Shown piece by piece: positions 12,060 through 23,759 of a DNA stretch of 64,000 nucleotides; position 1 is the first letter of the stretch, and each line of letters begins with the position of its first letter. The position numbers and the translations under genes were made by a program. Under the pieces are notes generated by a model. That model did no database searches, was not told the DNA's origin, and saw only the letters and a program-made list of their open reading frames with translations. The stretch lies in the NCBI GenBank assembly GCA_038373865.1, contig JAXGGA010005812.1:1-64000 (forward strand), read 5' to 3'. Origin of the DNA: Uloborus plumipes. Taxonomy: Eukaryota > Arthropoda > Arachnida > Araneae > Uloboridae.

Positions 12060-12116
12060 TTCGCTCTCCTCCTAATGTTAGAGCTCAATGCGACCCACAG
12101 GCTGGGAACCAACCAC
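12060..12116. mobile_element. Right end of a hAT-type element
   Basis: Read on the minus strand it begins CAGTGGTTGGTTCCCAGCC followed by TGTGGGTCGC, a very common hAT terminal pattern. The left end was not found, so only this terminus is called. Confidence 0.45.
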
Positions 12117-12936
12117 TGCTTTAAGGTATTTAGGATTTTTTTTTAATAATAAATATGTATTAAAAACAATCGTTTCCATTTAAAGCCTTAAATAAAAAGA
12201 CAAGCTCTGAAGTCTTTTCTAATCCTTACTTTTGACAGTACAAAATCAAATAATGAAAATATTCTTTTTACCCATTTCAGTAAGAGAGACTTTAGTGTGC
12301 ATTGATTCTTCCACTATTCATTCAAGGAATTATTTTTCATTACACTGCTATCAAAAAATGTATTTCAAAGGTAAAAGTTAGGGATGAAATTTTATTGTTA
12401 AAGCACAGATGTTTTCATTTTTTGTCTATTGCGGATAAAGCACAAATCGTACGCCCTGAAAGAAATTGGCACATTTTTAATGATAACCTAATTGGAGAGG
12501 CTCCCTTTTCGTTCTACCTGTGCGATATGAGTAAACAAAAGTATTACTGCAGATTGCATTAATGATACATCATTATTTTTATAAATCTTATGCAATCAAG
12601 CAAATTAGGTAGTAAAATAAAGTTTTGGCTGACATATGCTTTTCCGGCAATTTCCTCCATGTAATTTTAGAAAAACTTAGTTAGTCTGACTTGTATATTT
12701 TTGTATTTAGTAGGAAACTTTACATTTTTAAAAAAATAAATATAAAGATCAAGATGAGGAAAAAATATTTAGCATACTTGCATTCCATTAAAAAAAGCAG
12801 CTTTTGAAATTTAGTAACCTGTAATTTATCTCTAAACCTTTGCTGGTTACTTTGCAACATTAATTAGATTTTATAATTTTCAATAATATCATAAGTAACA
12901 GTTATGAAATCATTTGGAGCAAAACAATTAAGTTTT

Positions 12937-12987
<51 letters not shown>

Positions 12988-13088
12988 TATTTGGTTTAAA
13001 CCAAACAACCCTGCTCAGAATATTCTGTGTTTCTTGTTGCATTCTTTTATATTTTAATTTGGTTTCACATTTAATTTCTCAATTCCAG
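12117..13088. other. 3' part of intron 1
   Basis: AT-rich sequence ending in the acceptor TTTCTCAATTCCAG at 13075-13088. It contains an (AT)n microsatellite at about 12939-12988. An 86-codon ORF at 12302-12562 has no recognisable features. Confidence 0.5.
12939..12988. repeat. (AT)n microsatellite
   Basis: An almost uninterrupted alternating AT tract of about 50 bp. Confidence 0.9.
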
Positions 13089-13177
13089 GGTACTTCCAGT
13101 GTGCAAGAACTACGGCAGCATGCAGGAAAAGTAAAGACCAGGAAGCACTCAGAATTATTTAAAGAGGAACCCTCTAG
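13089..13177 (+). CDS. Ankyrin-PRANC gene, exon 2 (89 bp)
   Basis: This is an internal coding exon bounded by the acceptor TTTCTCAATTCCAG and the donor CTAG|GTAAGA. It starts in phase 0 after Met-Asn-Pro of exon 1 and has no stop in that frame. It encodes 29 residues (GTSSVQELRQ at the start, ELFKEEPS near the end) and leaves AG. Exon 3 at 42201 supplies A, making an Arg codon, and its long frame continues. That three-way phase fit is the main evidence. The peptide is basic and polar with no recognised domain and forms the N-terminal tail ahead of the ankyrin repeats. The exon is too short to be called as a stand-alone ORF. Confidence 0.6.
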
Positions 13178-13600
13178 GTAAGATTTTTGTTTGTAAATTT
13201 CCTTTTTAATATGAAAACAATTCCTTCATTTTTTTTTCTATAGCAGTGGCAAATCCAGTCAAATACTATGTGAAGGGTAAAACGGGAAGTTTTTCATGTA
13301 CCTTTGCAGGTAGTAACAATTTAACAAGTAGCCCTTACTTAGTTCGAAATGGTTTATACTTTTTTTTAACTCCAAGTACAAACTTTATTAATAGTAAGAT
13401 TAAAATATAAAACGAAAAAATACCCAGTGGGTAAACAAACTGTTTAATAGGACAGTGCCTTTTGCTTTTGAAAGTGTATCCATGAAAACAAAATTTAAAT
13501 TTTTCCCTTAATATTTATCTGCCTATTTTGATGATAATCCAGCATCAATATTAATTATCAATTATTAAGCGATGCACATATCTACAGTAAATGTATCTAC
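13178..13600. other. Start of intron 2
   Basis: AT-rich sequence after the donor. It ends with GTATCTAC (13593-13600), the left target-site copy of the family X element. Confidence 0.5.
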
Positions 13601-13815
13601 TAGGGATGGACCGGATAATGATTTCACCGAATATCGGATATCCGGTGGCTCATCTCAAGCCGGATACCAAATATCCGGAATGATACCCCCAGATATCCTG
13701 CGGATATCCGGCATTACAATTACATTGCATGTTCGCTTATTTTTATGTAATGCAGCTTCAAAACAATAAATCAAAGTTGTTTCTCGCATTATTTCTTTAG
13801 GAACATGTTAAATAC

Positions 13816-14561
13816 TAGGGATGCACCGATTAATCGGCAGTACCGATTAATTGGCCATAATCGGCTCTTTTGCCGATTATTAATAATCGGCAAAATCGGG
13901 CCGATTAATCGGCCAAAAAATATTTTTTTAAATTTTATTCTTGAAGTATACCTTCACTAAGAAACTACGATAAATAATTTTTATTAAGAGTAATAATAAT
14001 CCTCACAGTTGATTTAAAGTTTTTAATAAATTAATTCTTCTACTTTGAATAAATATACATTGACAATATTGCAACATTTTTCATGTGGCGACAGTTTCCT
14101 CCTTAGTACAGTGTTTTAGATAACCTCTAATGTTCACAAAGAATAAAAGTCTTAAATTAAATTGCTACTAATTACTAAAAAAACTAAATTAAAAGTACTC
14201 CTAAATTGGAGTACAGACTCAATTCCCCTTTTTCTGAATTTTTATGTCCAATTAACATAATTAACAATGTGTTAATGTAATGTTATTGACAATAGTATGA
14301 AAATTGGTTCTAAGAAATTTGATAAAATATTGAAATTATTTTGAAAATTGGGAAAATGGAAAAAAAATCTTCTCTTGGAAATAAATTACTATTTCAAAAC
14401 TCGGAATTGCATAAGAGAGAAAAAACAGTGATGGCAAAATTGGTAGTATTAAAAACAATCATCCTTATCGTTAATCGGCTGTGCCGATTAATCAGCCAAT
14501 TGTCAACAACCGATTAATCGGTAATCAATAATCGGCCAATTTGCTTATCGGTGCGTCCCTA
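13816..14561. mobile_element. Nested hAT-type element (TIR TAGGGATGCACCGATTAATC), 8-bp duplication TTAAATAC
   Basis: The ends are TAGGGATGCACCG and CGGTGCGTCCCTA, with subterminal CCGATTAATCGG phrases in both orientations. TTAAATAC at 13808-13815 is repeated at 14562-14569. The inverted X copy at about 40182-40195 has the uninterrupted site (GTATTTAACATGTTC), which confirms a precise insertion. It is 746 bp with no ORF. Confidence 0.85.
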
Positions 14562-15485
14562 TTAAATACATTCAAATTAATTTTTAAAGCCTCTATTTTA
14601 TTGTACAGGAGTAGCGCTACATATGAAATGAAACACTAGCATATTGTGATTTCTTTCTAAATTATCTATTTTTATCAAAAGATACAAAACTTTAAAAGAT
14701 GGAATTAAATATTTGTGTATGTACTCAAAGTTTAAACTTTTAATTATTCTTAGTTTAAATTTTAAAGCTTTTCTGTTTCAAAAACATTTCAATAAGTTTC
14801 TACGTAAATGATAGAGTTATTAAATATTTCACCAATATTATACAGGGTGTCCACTCCTATCGTGGCCCAATAGCTAATTTCTAAACCATTAGAGATAAGC
14901 ATATAGTTCATTTTGGAAAAAATCTCGGCTACGAAATGTTTTTCAAAAAAATCAAATTTTGAAAGAGTTATGAAATTTTAATTTTTATACAGCTCCCCAG
15001 TCGTATCAATCATATTTAGTAAAACATTCTTGACACTGTAACGTTTAAAACTAAAAATAATCACTCTTCTACGACAAAAATTGACCGAGTTATGACGTTT
15101 TGAAAAATCAAGATTTTGTAGGATTTCGCATACGGTCCCTTAAGCGATTTCTGGATGACATAATGAAATCCATCAAAATCTTGATTTTTCAAAACGTCAT
15201 AACTCGGTCAATTTTTGTCGTAGAAGAGTGATTTTTTTTGTGATTTTTTTTTTTTTTTAGTTTTAAACGATACAGTGTCAAGAATGAAAAACTAAATATG
15301 ATTGATACGACTGGGGAGCTGTATAAAAAGTAAAATTTCGTAACTCTTTCAAAATTTGATTTTTTTTTGAAAATATTTCATAGCCCAAATTCCTTTCGTA
15401 ATTTAGAGATTTTTGCCAAAATGAACTATATGCTAATCTCTAACGGTTTAGAAATTAGCTATTGGGCCACGATAGGAGTGGACAC

Positions 15486-18186
15486 TAGGGTGTCCCGAAA
15501 AAATCAAATTTCTACTAAGCACTTAGCCTTAGTGCGGAAAATTTGTGACTCCCCAACACTAATTACCGGGTAAAAGTTCTTGACTCTGAGATAATGCCTT
15601 CTGCTCTGGCAAGAGGCTTGAAGTTTAGAGATTTTTGGAAAAAAATCGAAAAAAGAGAAAATTTACAAAATATTATACATTTCACCGAATGTTAAGAATT
15701 AGTGCAAAAAATTTGACTTCCTATCATAAACTAATACTTAAAATTATAAGTCTGTGAGCTAATTACTTATGCTCTGAAAAAAGGCCTGAAATTAGAGAAT
15801 TTCGTTAAAAAATTCTTAATTGCGAGTTACACATAACAAAGCTGCTACATATCGTCGGCACCATGCTAAACTAACGAATGTGAAAAATTGCGTTTTTCAA
15901 GTTCGTTTTTCAAGTTCAAATTTTACAAATAATTAAGATTAAAATGATACCTTCGAACGATAGTTTTACACTTAAAGATATCTATAAGAGTTTAAAAGTT
16001 GAAAATAACCAAACACGTCAGGTGGGAAAAAGTTATATGCAGCGTTTTGGCTCTTCTGAAAAGGGCCAATTTTCACATTCGTTAGTTTAGCATGGTGGCG
16101 ACGATATCTAATACGCTCCAATATTTCGAATTTTTATCGCCTGAATGACAACATCAGACTACCTCTTGAACTGAAATGGGCTCCTGTTCTTTGTTTATAT
16201 GGTTAAGTCTATAAGGAAGTCAAGTGTTTTAAATATTGGTTCGAAATCTTATGGCGTGTTTTGCGTAAAGCGAAACGCTCAATTTTTTTCCAAGAAATAT
16301 TTCTAAATGGGCAATTTTTTGGGTATGCTAAAAACTTTAACTGCATGCTTCCAACCTATGAAGATGTTATAAAATGTTGTATGCACGAGAGACGAATATT
16401 TTCTTCAGAAATTACTAGTAATAAGGAGCCTATAGCTTCTCCATTATTGCTGATCGTTTCACAAGATAGATAGTGAACTTGTATAAGGACTCATGCATTG
16501 CGGTAATTTCAGAACGTGTTGTTGCAATGATACTTACTTATCACAAAAACATGTGGCCATGAAGGCTGTACTTAAGAGTCAAACACAACGAGAAAACAAG
16601 AGATCGACATATGAAATTTAAGGAGGTTGCAGTGAAACTCTTTGATATCGCTGCTTGTAAGTGCCATGATTTGTATTCATGTGCATGTCTTAAAGAGAAA
16701 AGAGTTCCGTTGAAAGAAAGGCCTTTCTCTCTGATCAAAGGACTACTAGGGTAATGTCCATCGATGCTGTGGATATTGATGAAACAAAGAAACTTCAAAA
16801 GAGAGCCAAGAGAAGGTCGCATGACTCCATTTGCTACTTTTTTGGCTCATCTTCTTCAACTTCAGTTCAATCGGAGAATCAAACAAAGTCATGCATCAAG
16901 ATACTTTCCAAAATTGTATCTTAACGTAATCGATCCCGCCATTGCTCGGAATGCACTCTTTGCTTCTCCAGAGAACATTCTGTTAAGTATGATAACGTAT
17001 TAAAATGTGACTATCAGAGAGCTCGGTATTCATAGAATCTTAAAGGCTAGAGAAAGTGGATCTGTTGGTGAAGACTGTGTGCCTGCATTCCACAACCCGA
17101 AGCTTAACTTTGAAGCTGCAGGATTATGTTAGTTTGATAGACTGGAACAATTGCAAAATAACGCCTCCACCAGTTCTCCGTAATGTTCCTTCAGACGATC
17201 TTCGAAATATGTTGGTTGTTGGAATTCCATGCGAAAAACTCAAATTTATTCAATTCCCTTTCCACACACAAGCCGTTGAACGCATCTTGAAGTTAGCTTC
17301 GAAGGCATCAAATTAAGTATGTGGACAAGCAAAAAGAGACGAGTTTATTTTGGCTGTTTTAAAATCACGCAACAATATGCCTGCGTTTCAGCATAAAAAT
17401 GATTACAAATTACAGCTATACATGATGTCTCTCTAACTGTAAATTCTAAAGCGTGAACTGTACATTATGAAGTTTCTAAAATCCATAATTGAGGAGATTT
17501 TAATCCATTTTGTAATTTTTTTTTTTTAATGCATAGAAATTTCTATGAAAAATGCAGTTCTAATTTTTTGAATATTGTCTTGAAATTTTCTAACTGCAAA
17601 AATACTTTAATTTCTAATCGACCTCATTTCTGCATCTAATTAGATTATAAATTAAGACCATTCTTTTGGGCTCTTTTATTACAATCTTTAAAGCTCTTTT
17701 GCCTAAAATTCAAGTAGTTTTCTATAGCGGAAGACATTAGCTCAGAGTCACGAAATTTTGCTCTGATATTAGCGTTAGGGAGTCACAAATTTTTTGCCCT
17801 AATTCTTGACATTCGGTGAAATTTAAAATATTTTGTAATTTTTCTCTTTTTTTATTTTTTTTTCTAAAAATCTCTAAAATCCAAGCCTCTTGCCAGAGCA
17901 GAAGATATTAACTCAGAGTCAGGAAAATTTTCTCAGTAATTAGTGTTTGGAAGTCACAAATTTTCAGCACTAAGGCGTAACATTCTGTGGATTTTAAAAT
18001 ATTTTGTAAATTTTCTCTTTTTTCGATTTTTTTCCAAAAATCTCTAAACTTCAAGCCTCTTGCCAGAGCAGAAGGCATTAACTCAGAGTCAAGAAATTTT
18101 ACCCAGTAATTAGTGTTGGGGAGTCACAAATTTTCCGCACTAAGGCTAAGTGCTTTGTAGAAATTCGATTTTTTCGGGACACCCTA
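15486..18186 (+). mobile_element. Nested 2.7-kb element (TIR TAGGGTGTCCCG), 8-bp duplication GTGGACAC
   Basis: The ends are TAGGGTGTCCCGAAAAAATC and its complement, flanked by GTGGACAC at 15478-15485 and 18187-18194, within the terminus of the foldback element. Near the right end the terminal motif is present in three degenerate copies: CGGACT-like and GAGTCACAAATTTT phrases recur at about 17755-17795, 17915-17960 and 18085-18135. It contains a decayed protein-coding region (16260-17320). Confidence 0.75.
16261..17316 (+). pseudogene. Decayed transposase-like coding region (FPFHTQAVER motif)
   Basis: Three partly overlapping plus-strand reading frames (16261-16473, 16764-17003, 17056-17316) together look like pieces of one protein. 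The last contains VPSDDLRNMLVVGIPCEKLK followed by FPFHTQAVERILKLASKAS. The HTQAVER-type motif is one I recognise from uncharacterised transposon-linked proteins in invertebrates, and the equivalent FKTQSVERAIK occurs at about 37560 in a different element. Frameshifts and stops separate the pieces, so it cannot be functional. The catalytic core is not identifiable. The function is inferred from the repeat context only. Confidence 0.5.
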
Positions 18187-18469
18187 GTGGACACCCTGTA
18201 TAACGATAATTAATTTACAAAAAAAGAAAGAAAGAAAAACTAAGCTCAGATAAATGTTTTTTTTTTCGAATTAATACATATTTTATTAGAATTTTATGAA
18301 TTTAAACTTCATTACAAAGTAACACATTCTCTTATTTCTAATTTTGCAATAATATAAAGCAAAATTTTGCTTTAAAATTTTTTTTTTTAAGGAATAATAC
18401 GCATGTAATTTTTCTAACATACAAGTTAAAGAAGAATATAAAATAAAACAGGACCAGTGTGTTAAATAA

Positions 18470-18845
18470 TAACAATAATAAACTTATACTCAAATAATCA
18501 ATTAAAAATTTTATATAACTCCAAAAAACCAAAGGTACATATTTTCTGAAGATTCATATCAGCAGCATAAATATCATTTTAAGAGTTACGCTAAAGTTGT
18601 TCACTTTTTAAAAAACAAATGAGTGAACTTATACGTAAATAATTAACTTGAAATTTTAGTTTAGTTCCAAAAAATTAAGATACATATTCTTATAAGTAGC
18701 AAATTATCATTTTAAATACATTAAGAGTCATGCTAAACACATTCACTTTTTTAAAAATAAATTAATAAACTAATTCTTAAACAATCACCTCGAAATTCAA
18801 CTTAATTTTGAAAAAATAAAAATATTCTTGGATGCAAATGTTATA
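18470..18845. repeat. Degenerate ~125-bp tandem repeats inside family X
   Basis: Units share TTTTTTGGAACTAAA-like, ATTATTTAAGTAT-like, TTTTTAAAAAGTGAA-like and TTTAGCATGACTCTTAA-like phrases (here mostly in the complementary sense). About three units are visible. The same repeats occur in inverted orientation at 39330-39660, and one unit is at 32570-32690. Confidence 0.5.
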
Positions 18846-18848
18846 TTT

Positions 18849-19724
18849 ATGGGTTATTCCAGCAAAAATGGTACAAAAATCATGTCTGAAATTGTCGAGT
18901 TAAGTTTATCAAATGAAGTAATTTTTGCCAACTAATCGTTGTTTTAAAAATTATTCTCTGTTTATTTGTGCATAATAAAGTGTAAATGGCTTGTATATGA
19001 GTCATTCATTAAGGGTTTTGAATAGTTTGACCACTTTGTGTAACAGAGGAGACAAATGAGGTTTGAAAAATATATTTCTAATCGCAAAGAAAAGTTAATT
19101 ACAGAACAAGTATAAAATGGACTAAACATCCTAAAGCTAATTCTGTCTGCAATTTCAAGAAAAAACATTTTTTGCACCATTAATGCGACTGTAACAGAGT
19201 GGACATCCCACAGTGCAAATTAACTATCATCAGCAAAGAATTTTAGGCTTATCTTAGTTGCTGACTATATAATTCAATGTATCAAAGTAATTTCAGCAGG
19301 TACATTACTTGTACTTCTTTAAAAAAATATCACATTGAATGCAATTGTTTATTTTATTTCTGAAAGGCTTGTAACAGAGTGGACAGTTTGAAACATAAAA
19401 AATCAGCAGAAATGGTGTCAGAAGAATTTTTTGTGCTGTGCATTGCAAATGATTTTGTTGTTGCATTTCAGCTTAATCTGAAATTGCATTTTAAGTCCTA
19501 GCAATTTAAAGCTGGGGCAGATCATTTTTTCTTTCTTTTGCCATTTTTTTTTTCTTTTTTTTGAGTCCTTTTCAATGGCTTATGCCTAAATAAGTAATAC
19601 TTGGTTACACACAATTATATGGAGAACAAATTAAAAAATAAAACTCATTGGTGGTAAATATTAAAATTAATTACCAAAATTCTGAAGAATCGGGACTGAT
19701 TTGTAACATTTTCTCTGAAATGAC
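18849..19724. mobile_element. Element S, first copy (GGGTTATTCCAGC end; iterated GTAACAGAGTGGACA)
   Basis: The ends GGTTATTCCAGCAAAAATGG and CATTTTCTCTGAAATGACC are imperfect inverted repeats. GTAACAGAGTGGACA occurs at 19189 and 19371, with a variant at 19041. Two further copies are in the opposite orientation (32720-33630 and 38315-39253). At the GGTCATTTCAG end the flanks differ between copies, which marks a true element boundary. No coding potential. Confidence 0.55.
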
Positions 19725-19949
19725 CGGCCAATGTCAGATAGGTTATTTATTGCATGTTATTTTCATAATGAAGCAATTATAGTAAAGCAATTATAGTATA
19801 GCAATTATAATAAAGCAATAATAGTGGCAAAGTAAAAAATATCTAATTACAACATCATTGGGTGTTAATAGATCGCAATTTTTGTTAGAAGTACAAAAAC
19901 TAAAAATAAAAGAATTCAATAAATAAAATAATCTGAGAATTTATATTAA

Positions 19950-21318
19950 GAGCAAGAATCTGAGAAACTGTCACGCCTAGCATTATGAGGTGATTCATGA
20001 CCTCTCAGATTTTCTTCCAAAAATTACCAAATGTTTATTATCTTATTGAAAGACCAAATTCAGAATGTTTTGCTCTAAAGTTGAGTTGTTTAGTTTTTAT
20101 GGACCCCTAAAGATGAAGGTGCGACATCAAAAATGAAGCGGATTTTCAAGACATGGAAGTTGCCGTGAGCCAAAACTCTTACCAGGAACTGTTTAACTCC
20201 AATTTTCTTTTTGTATATGGAATATAGAAGGTTGAAACTTTACAAAATGAATGTTAAATTTGTGGCAAGTTGTTGCCGTAAGGTCAGTGAAGGTCCTCAA
20301 AACAAGGCATTTTTGAAGTTTTTTAGCGTTTTTGAGGTCCAAAAACAGCTTGTACATTTCAGTTGGCAAGGCAAAAGTAGTGTCGTTTGAAAGACCAGTA
20401 TAAACACTTTAAAATAATGTAAAAATAATCGAGGAAAGTTCAACGTGCTTTTAGTTGTGTAAGGCCGAAATATGAAAAATGTCATATTTTACCGATATTC
20501 AAACGGTCATAACTTCCTCTGCCAACAACATATTGAAATATTTTTTTTGCCAATGTCATACTCTATTCTTTGTCTTAACAGAACAGTTGAGTCCTTTGAG
20601 GTGAAATGTGAAAAATTTTTTTACAAAAAATGTATTTTTTCCTGTGCATTTTTTGAAAAAAATTTTTTTACATTTCGCCTCAAAGCACTCAACTGTTCTG
20701 TTAAGACAAAGAATAGAGTATGACATTGGCGAAAAAAAAATTTCAATATGATGTTGGCAGAGGAAGTTATGACCGTTTGAATATCGGTAAAATGTGACAT
20801 TTTTCGTATTTCGGCCTTACACAACTAAAAGCACGTTGAACTTTCCTCGATTATTTTTACATTATTTTAAAGTGTTTATACTGGTCTTTCAAACGACACT
20901 ACTTTTGCCTTGCCAACTGAAATGTACAAGCTGTTTTTGGACTTCAAAAACGCTAAAAAACGTCAAAAATGCCTTGTTTTGAGGGCCTTCACTGACCTTA
21001 CGGCAACAACTTACCACAAATTTAACATTCATTTTGTAAAGTTTCAACCTTCTATATTCCACATACAAAAAGAAAATTGGAGTTAAACAATTCCTGGTAA
21101 GAGTTTCGGCTCACGGCAACTTCCATGTCTTGAAAATCCGCTTAATTTTTGATGCCGCACCTTCATCTTTAGGGGTCCATAAAAACTAAACAGCTCAACT
21201 TTAGAGCAATACATTCTGGATTTGGTCTTTCAATAAGATAATAAACATTTGGTAATTTTTGGGAGAAAATCTGACAGGTCATGAATCACAGGCGTGACAC
21301 TCTCTCAGATTCTTGCTC
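19950..21318. mobile_element. 1.37-kb near-perfect foldback element, TTAA duplication
   Basis: TTAA at 19946-19949 and 21319-21322 flanks GAGCAAGAATCTGAG and its complement. The two arms (about 19950-20635 and 20650-21318) are near-perfect inverted copies around a small AT-rich centre. The inverted X copy at about 23093-23110 has a single TTAA and no insertion. TTAA suggests mobilisation by a piggyBac or Kolobok transposase. The paired ORFs on the two arms are mirror images, not genes. Confidence 0.85.
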
Positions 21319-21880
21319 TTAAAAGCTACTGCGATTAATTTTTATGAACTAACGATAGGATCGTAAGTTTTTTTCAACCTTTTGTCGCACATTAATCCTT
21401 GAAGGTTTGTAGCTTTTTCTTTCTAAATATTTTAACTAAACTATTTTTGAAAAGCTGAAGACAATCATACTTAATCTGGAAATTGTGAAAAATCAAATGT
21501 GCAGAATGCTTCCATGTCCAGTACAAAGTCGAAGAAATAACGTATAATTTTTGTTTTAGAAGCAAAAATTGGTAAAAAGGAAAAATGAAATGTATTTACA
21601 TCATCTAAAAGATTTATCAAACAATGCATTTTTAACTGGGATTTTTGTAAAAAAGAAAATATTCAATTAGGTCCTCACTTCATACCGGATAACCCTCACA
21701 TCAATCCCGGATATCTTCCACATCAATACCGGATACTTTGCCGGATATCCTGCAAAAATCTCCCGGATATCCGTATCGGGGGCAGTCAGCCGGATCGGAT
21801 ATCCAGAAGTACCGGATACTTAAAATATCAGCCGGATAGGCCGGATACCGGATAGTTACCGGATATCCGGTCCATCCCTA

Positions 21881-22218
21881 GTATCTACACAGCATGCAGA
21901 TGCCGTGCGTAGATGTGCTGTATTATCTACCTATGCATATATTTTAGTTTGTTGAAAAAATCCTAAATACATTGATGAGGGTTTTTCTTGATTACCGATT
22001 ACATTACTTAACACCAAAATTGTATTCCGCTCAATTTCTTGGTCTAATTTTGCAAACAATGGGTGTGACTAAAGATGCTAAATTTCCAGAAATTTTGAAT
22101 CCGTGAAATAAAAAGCTTTTTTTTCCAAAAAAATTTTTAAAAATGAAAAATTTGATTTTTTTACAAGTTAGCATTATCTTACAAAACTGAAAAGGTACAA
22201 AATACTTACATAAAAATA
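21881..22218. other. Intron 2 sequence between elements
   Basis: Starts with the right GTATCTAC target copy of family X. Otherwise AT-rich with no feature. Confidence 0.4.
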
Positions 22219-22538
22219 GGGTACGTTTGGGTAAGTGGGAGCCCTTTTCAGGAAAGTTAGTTTTTAAAGCCTTATACACAGAAGTTTTGAAACAAAATAA
22301 TTTGAACTTATTGACTTGTTAGATCTTGAACATTATTAACAGAAACAGGCCCAGCATTTTTTCCAGGTCCAGAACAATGCTTTATATATTTTAAACAATT
22401 ACAGTCTCCTAAAAATGATGTGGGTGACCCACTTACCCCATAGGACAGGGTAAGTAGGTCACCCACGTCATTTATTTAAATTTAAAGGGAGCATATCTAA
22501 AATGGGGTCTTACTTGATAAAGTATGTAACATTTTAGC
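22219..22538. mobile_element. Left part of a TA-flanked element with iterated GGGTAAGTGGG phrase
   Basis: TA at 22217-22218 is followed by GGGTACGTTTGGGTAAGTGG. The phrase recurs in both orientations at 22424-22475 (GGGTGACCCACTTACCCC, then GGGTAAGTAGGTCACCC). The element is cut at 22538 by a family X terminus; no right end was found. Same architectural class as 9286-10575 and 55541-57141. Confidence 0.5.
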
Positions 22539-23280
22539 TAGGGATGGACCGGGTATCCGGTAACTATCCGGTATCCAACTGATATTTAAAGTATCCAGTA
22601 CTTCCGGATATCCGATCCGGCTGACTGCCCCAGATACGGATATCCGGAAGATTTTTGGAGGATATCCGGCAAAGTATCCCGTATTGATGTGGGAGGCATC
22701 CGGAATTGATGTGAGGGTTATCCGGTATGATGTGAGGACCTAATTGAATATTTTCTTTTTTACAAAAATCCCAGTTGAAAATTTCATTGTTTGATAAACC
22801 TTTTAGATGATGTAATTACTTTTCATCTTTCCTTTTTACCGATTTTTGCTTCTAAAACAAAAATTATATATTATTCCTCCGACTTTGTACTGGACATGGA
22901 AGCATTCTGCATATTTGATTTTTCACAATTTCCAGATAAAGTATGATTGTCTTCAGCTTTTCAAAAATATTTTAGTTTAAATATTTAGAAAGAAAAAGCT
23001 ACAAACCTTCAAGGATTAATGTGTGACAAAAGGGTGAAAAAAAACTTACGATCATATGGTTAGTTTATAAAAATTAATCGCAGTAGCTTTTAATATATAT
23101 TCTCAAATTATATTATTTATTGAATTCTTTTATTTTTAGTGTTTCTACTTCTAACAAAAATTGCGAACTATTAACACCCAACGATGTTGTAATTGGATAT
23201 TTTTTACTTTGCCACTATTATTGCTTTATTGCCACTATTATTGAAAATAACATACAATAAATAACCTATCTCACATTGGG
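22539..23280 (-). mobile_element. Family X, right-end fragment in inverted orientation
   Basis: It starts TAGGGATGGACCGG and matches the complement of 21880 back to about 19725, but lacks the 19950-21318 foldback: TTTTAATATATATTC at about 23093 is the empty site. Homology stops at about 23280 after TCACATTGG. The preceding 8 bp (ATTTTAGC) do not match the 8 bp after the opposite X end at 40370. Confidence 0.7.
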
Positions 23281-23696
23281 GAAAGTGTTCTTCTAGATAA
23301 TGTAAACATCTGTCCCCATGAATCGTAGCAACTTAGCCATGCTTTTTTTTTTTTTTTGAAAGAGAGTTTGAATGTGTGTAAAGAAATTTTGAATCTTGCA
23401 CTTTGTTTCGTTCTTTCTTTTTGTAATCCCTTCGTTTCAGAAAAGATATTTCTCTGTTATTAGAATCTGTTCACGTCTGTCACGCCGCTCCGTAACTCCT
23501 CGAGAACATGTTGAGCATAACCCTCAATAACATTCCATTGAGTCTCGATAACTTGAAGCTTCATAACCTCAAATATACCTTTATTTCAAAGTTTTCATTT
23601 GGTCCCAAATTCTTGAAAAGACGGTAGGAACTACTTGTACCTCGAACTATCAATAACTCGAAGCTTTTAGCTGGTCCCTTGGAACTATGAGCTATC
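23281..23696. mobile_element. Probable Tigger/pogo-like relic (GAGTCTCGATAACTTGAAG phrases)
   Basis: TTGAGTCTCGATAACTTGAA at about 23535 and related phrases (CTCGAACTATC, TCAATAACTCGAAGC) resemble the ends of Tigger-like elements. The matching right end ATTGAGACTCGACTG|TA lies at 32550-32566, directly after the element at 23697-32549. That larger element therefore seems to have inserted into this one. The left end is not clear. Confidence 0.4.
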
Positions 23697-23759
23697 CAGG
23701 GTTGCAAAAAACCCGGGTTTTTTCAAAAAACCCAACCCGGGCGGGTTTTATTGGGTTTT

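Larger units (their letters stand above)
14843..18198. mobile_element. Foldback element with TA duplication, split by a later insertion
   Basis: The ends are CAGGGTGTCCACTCC and its complement, with TA at 14841-14842 and 18199-18200. Without the insertion at 15486-18186 it is about 0.65 kb and almost entirely palindromic: 14843-15150 pairs with 15170-15485, for example ATAACTCGGTCAATTTTTGT on both arms. The inverted X copy near 39905-39925 lacks it. The transposase source is unknown; TA duplication fits Tc1/mariner-like elements. Confidence 0.75.
13601..21880 (+). mobile_element. Family X element, copy 1 (8.28 kb with insertions), 8-bp duplication GTATCTAC
   Basis: The termini are TAGGGATGGACCGGATA and its complement, flanked by perfect GTATCTAC at 13593-13600 and 21881-21888, a hAT-style duplication. 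The subterminal 150-200 bp at both ends are full of GGATATCCGG phrases. Four separate insertions lie inside: 13816-14561, 14843-18198 (itself split by 15486-18186), 18849-19724 and 19950-21318. Without them X is only about 2 kb and non-coding. A second, inverted set of X pieces lies at 22539-23280 and 38273-40370. Confidence 0.8.

Noticed and set aside
20297..20982. Two near-identical 62-residue ORFs on opposite strands
   Set aside because: They are the mirror-image arms of the TTAA foldback element and have no protein character.
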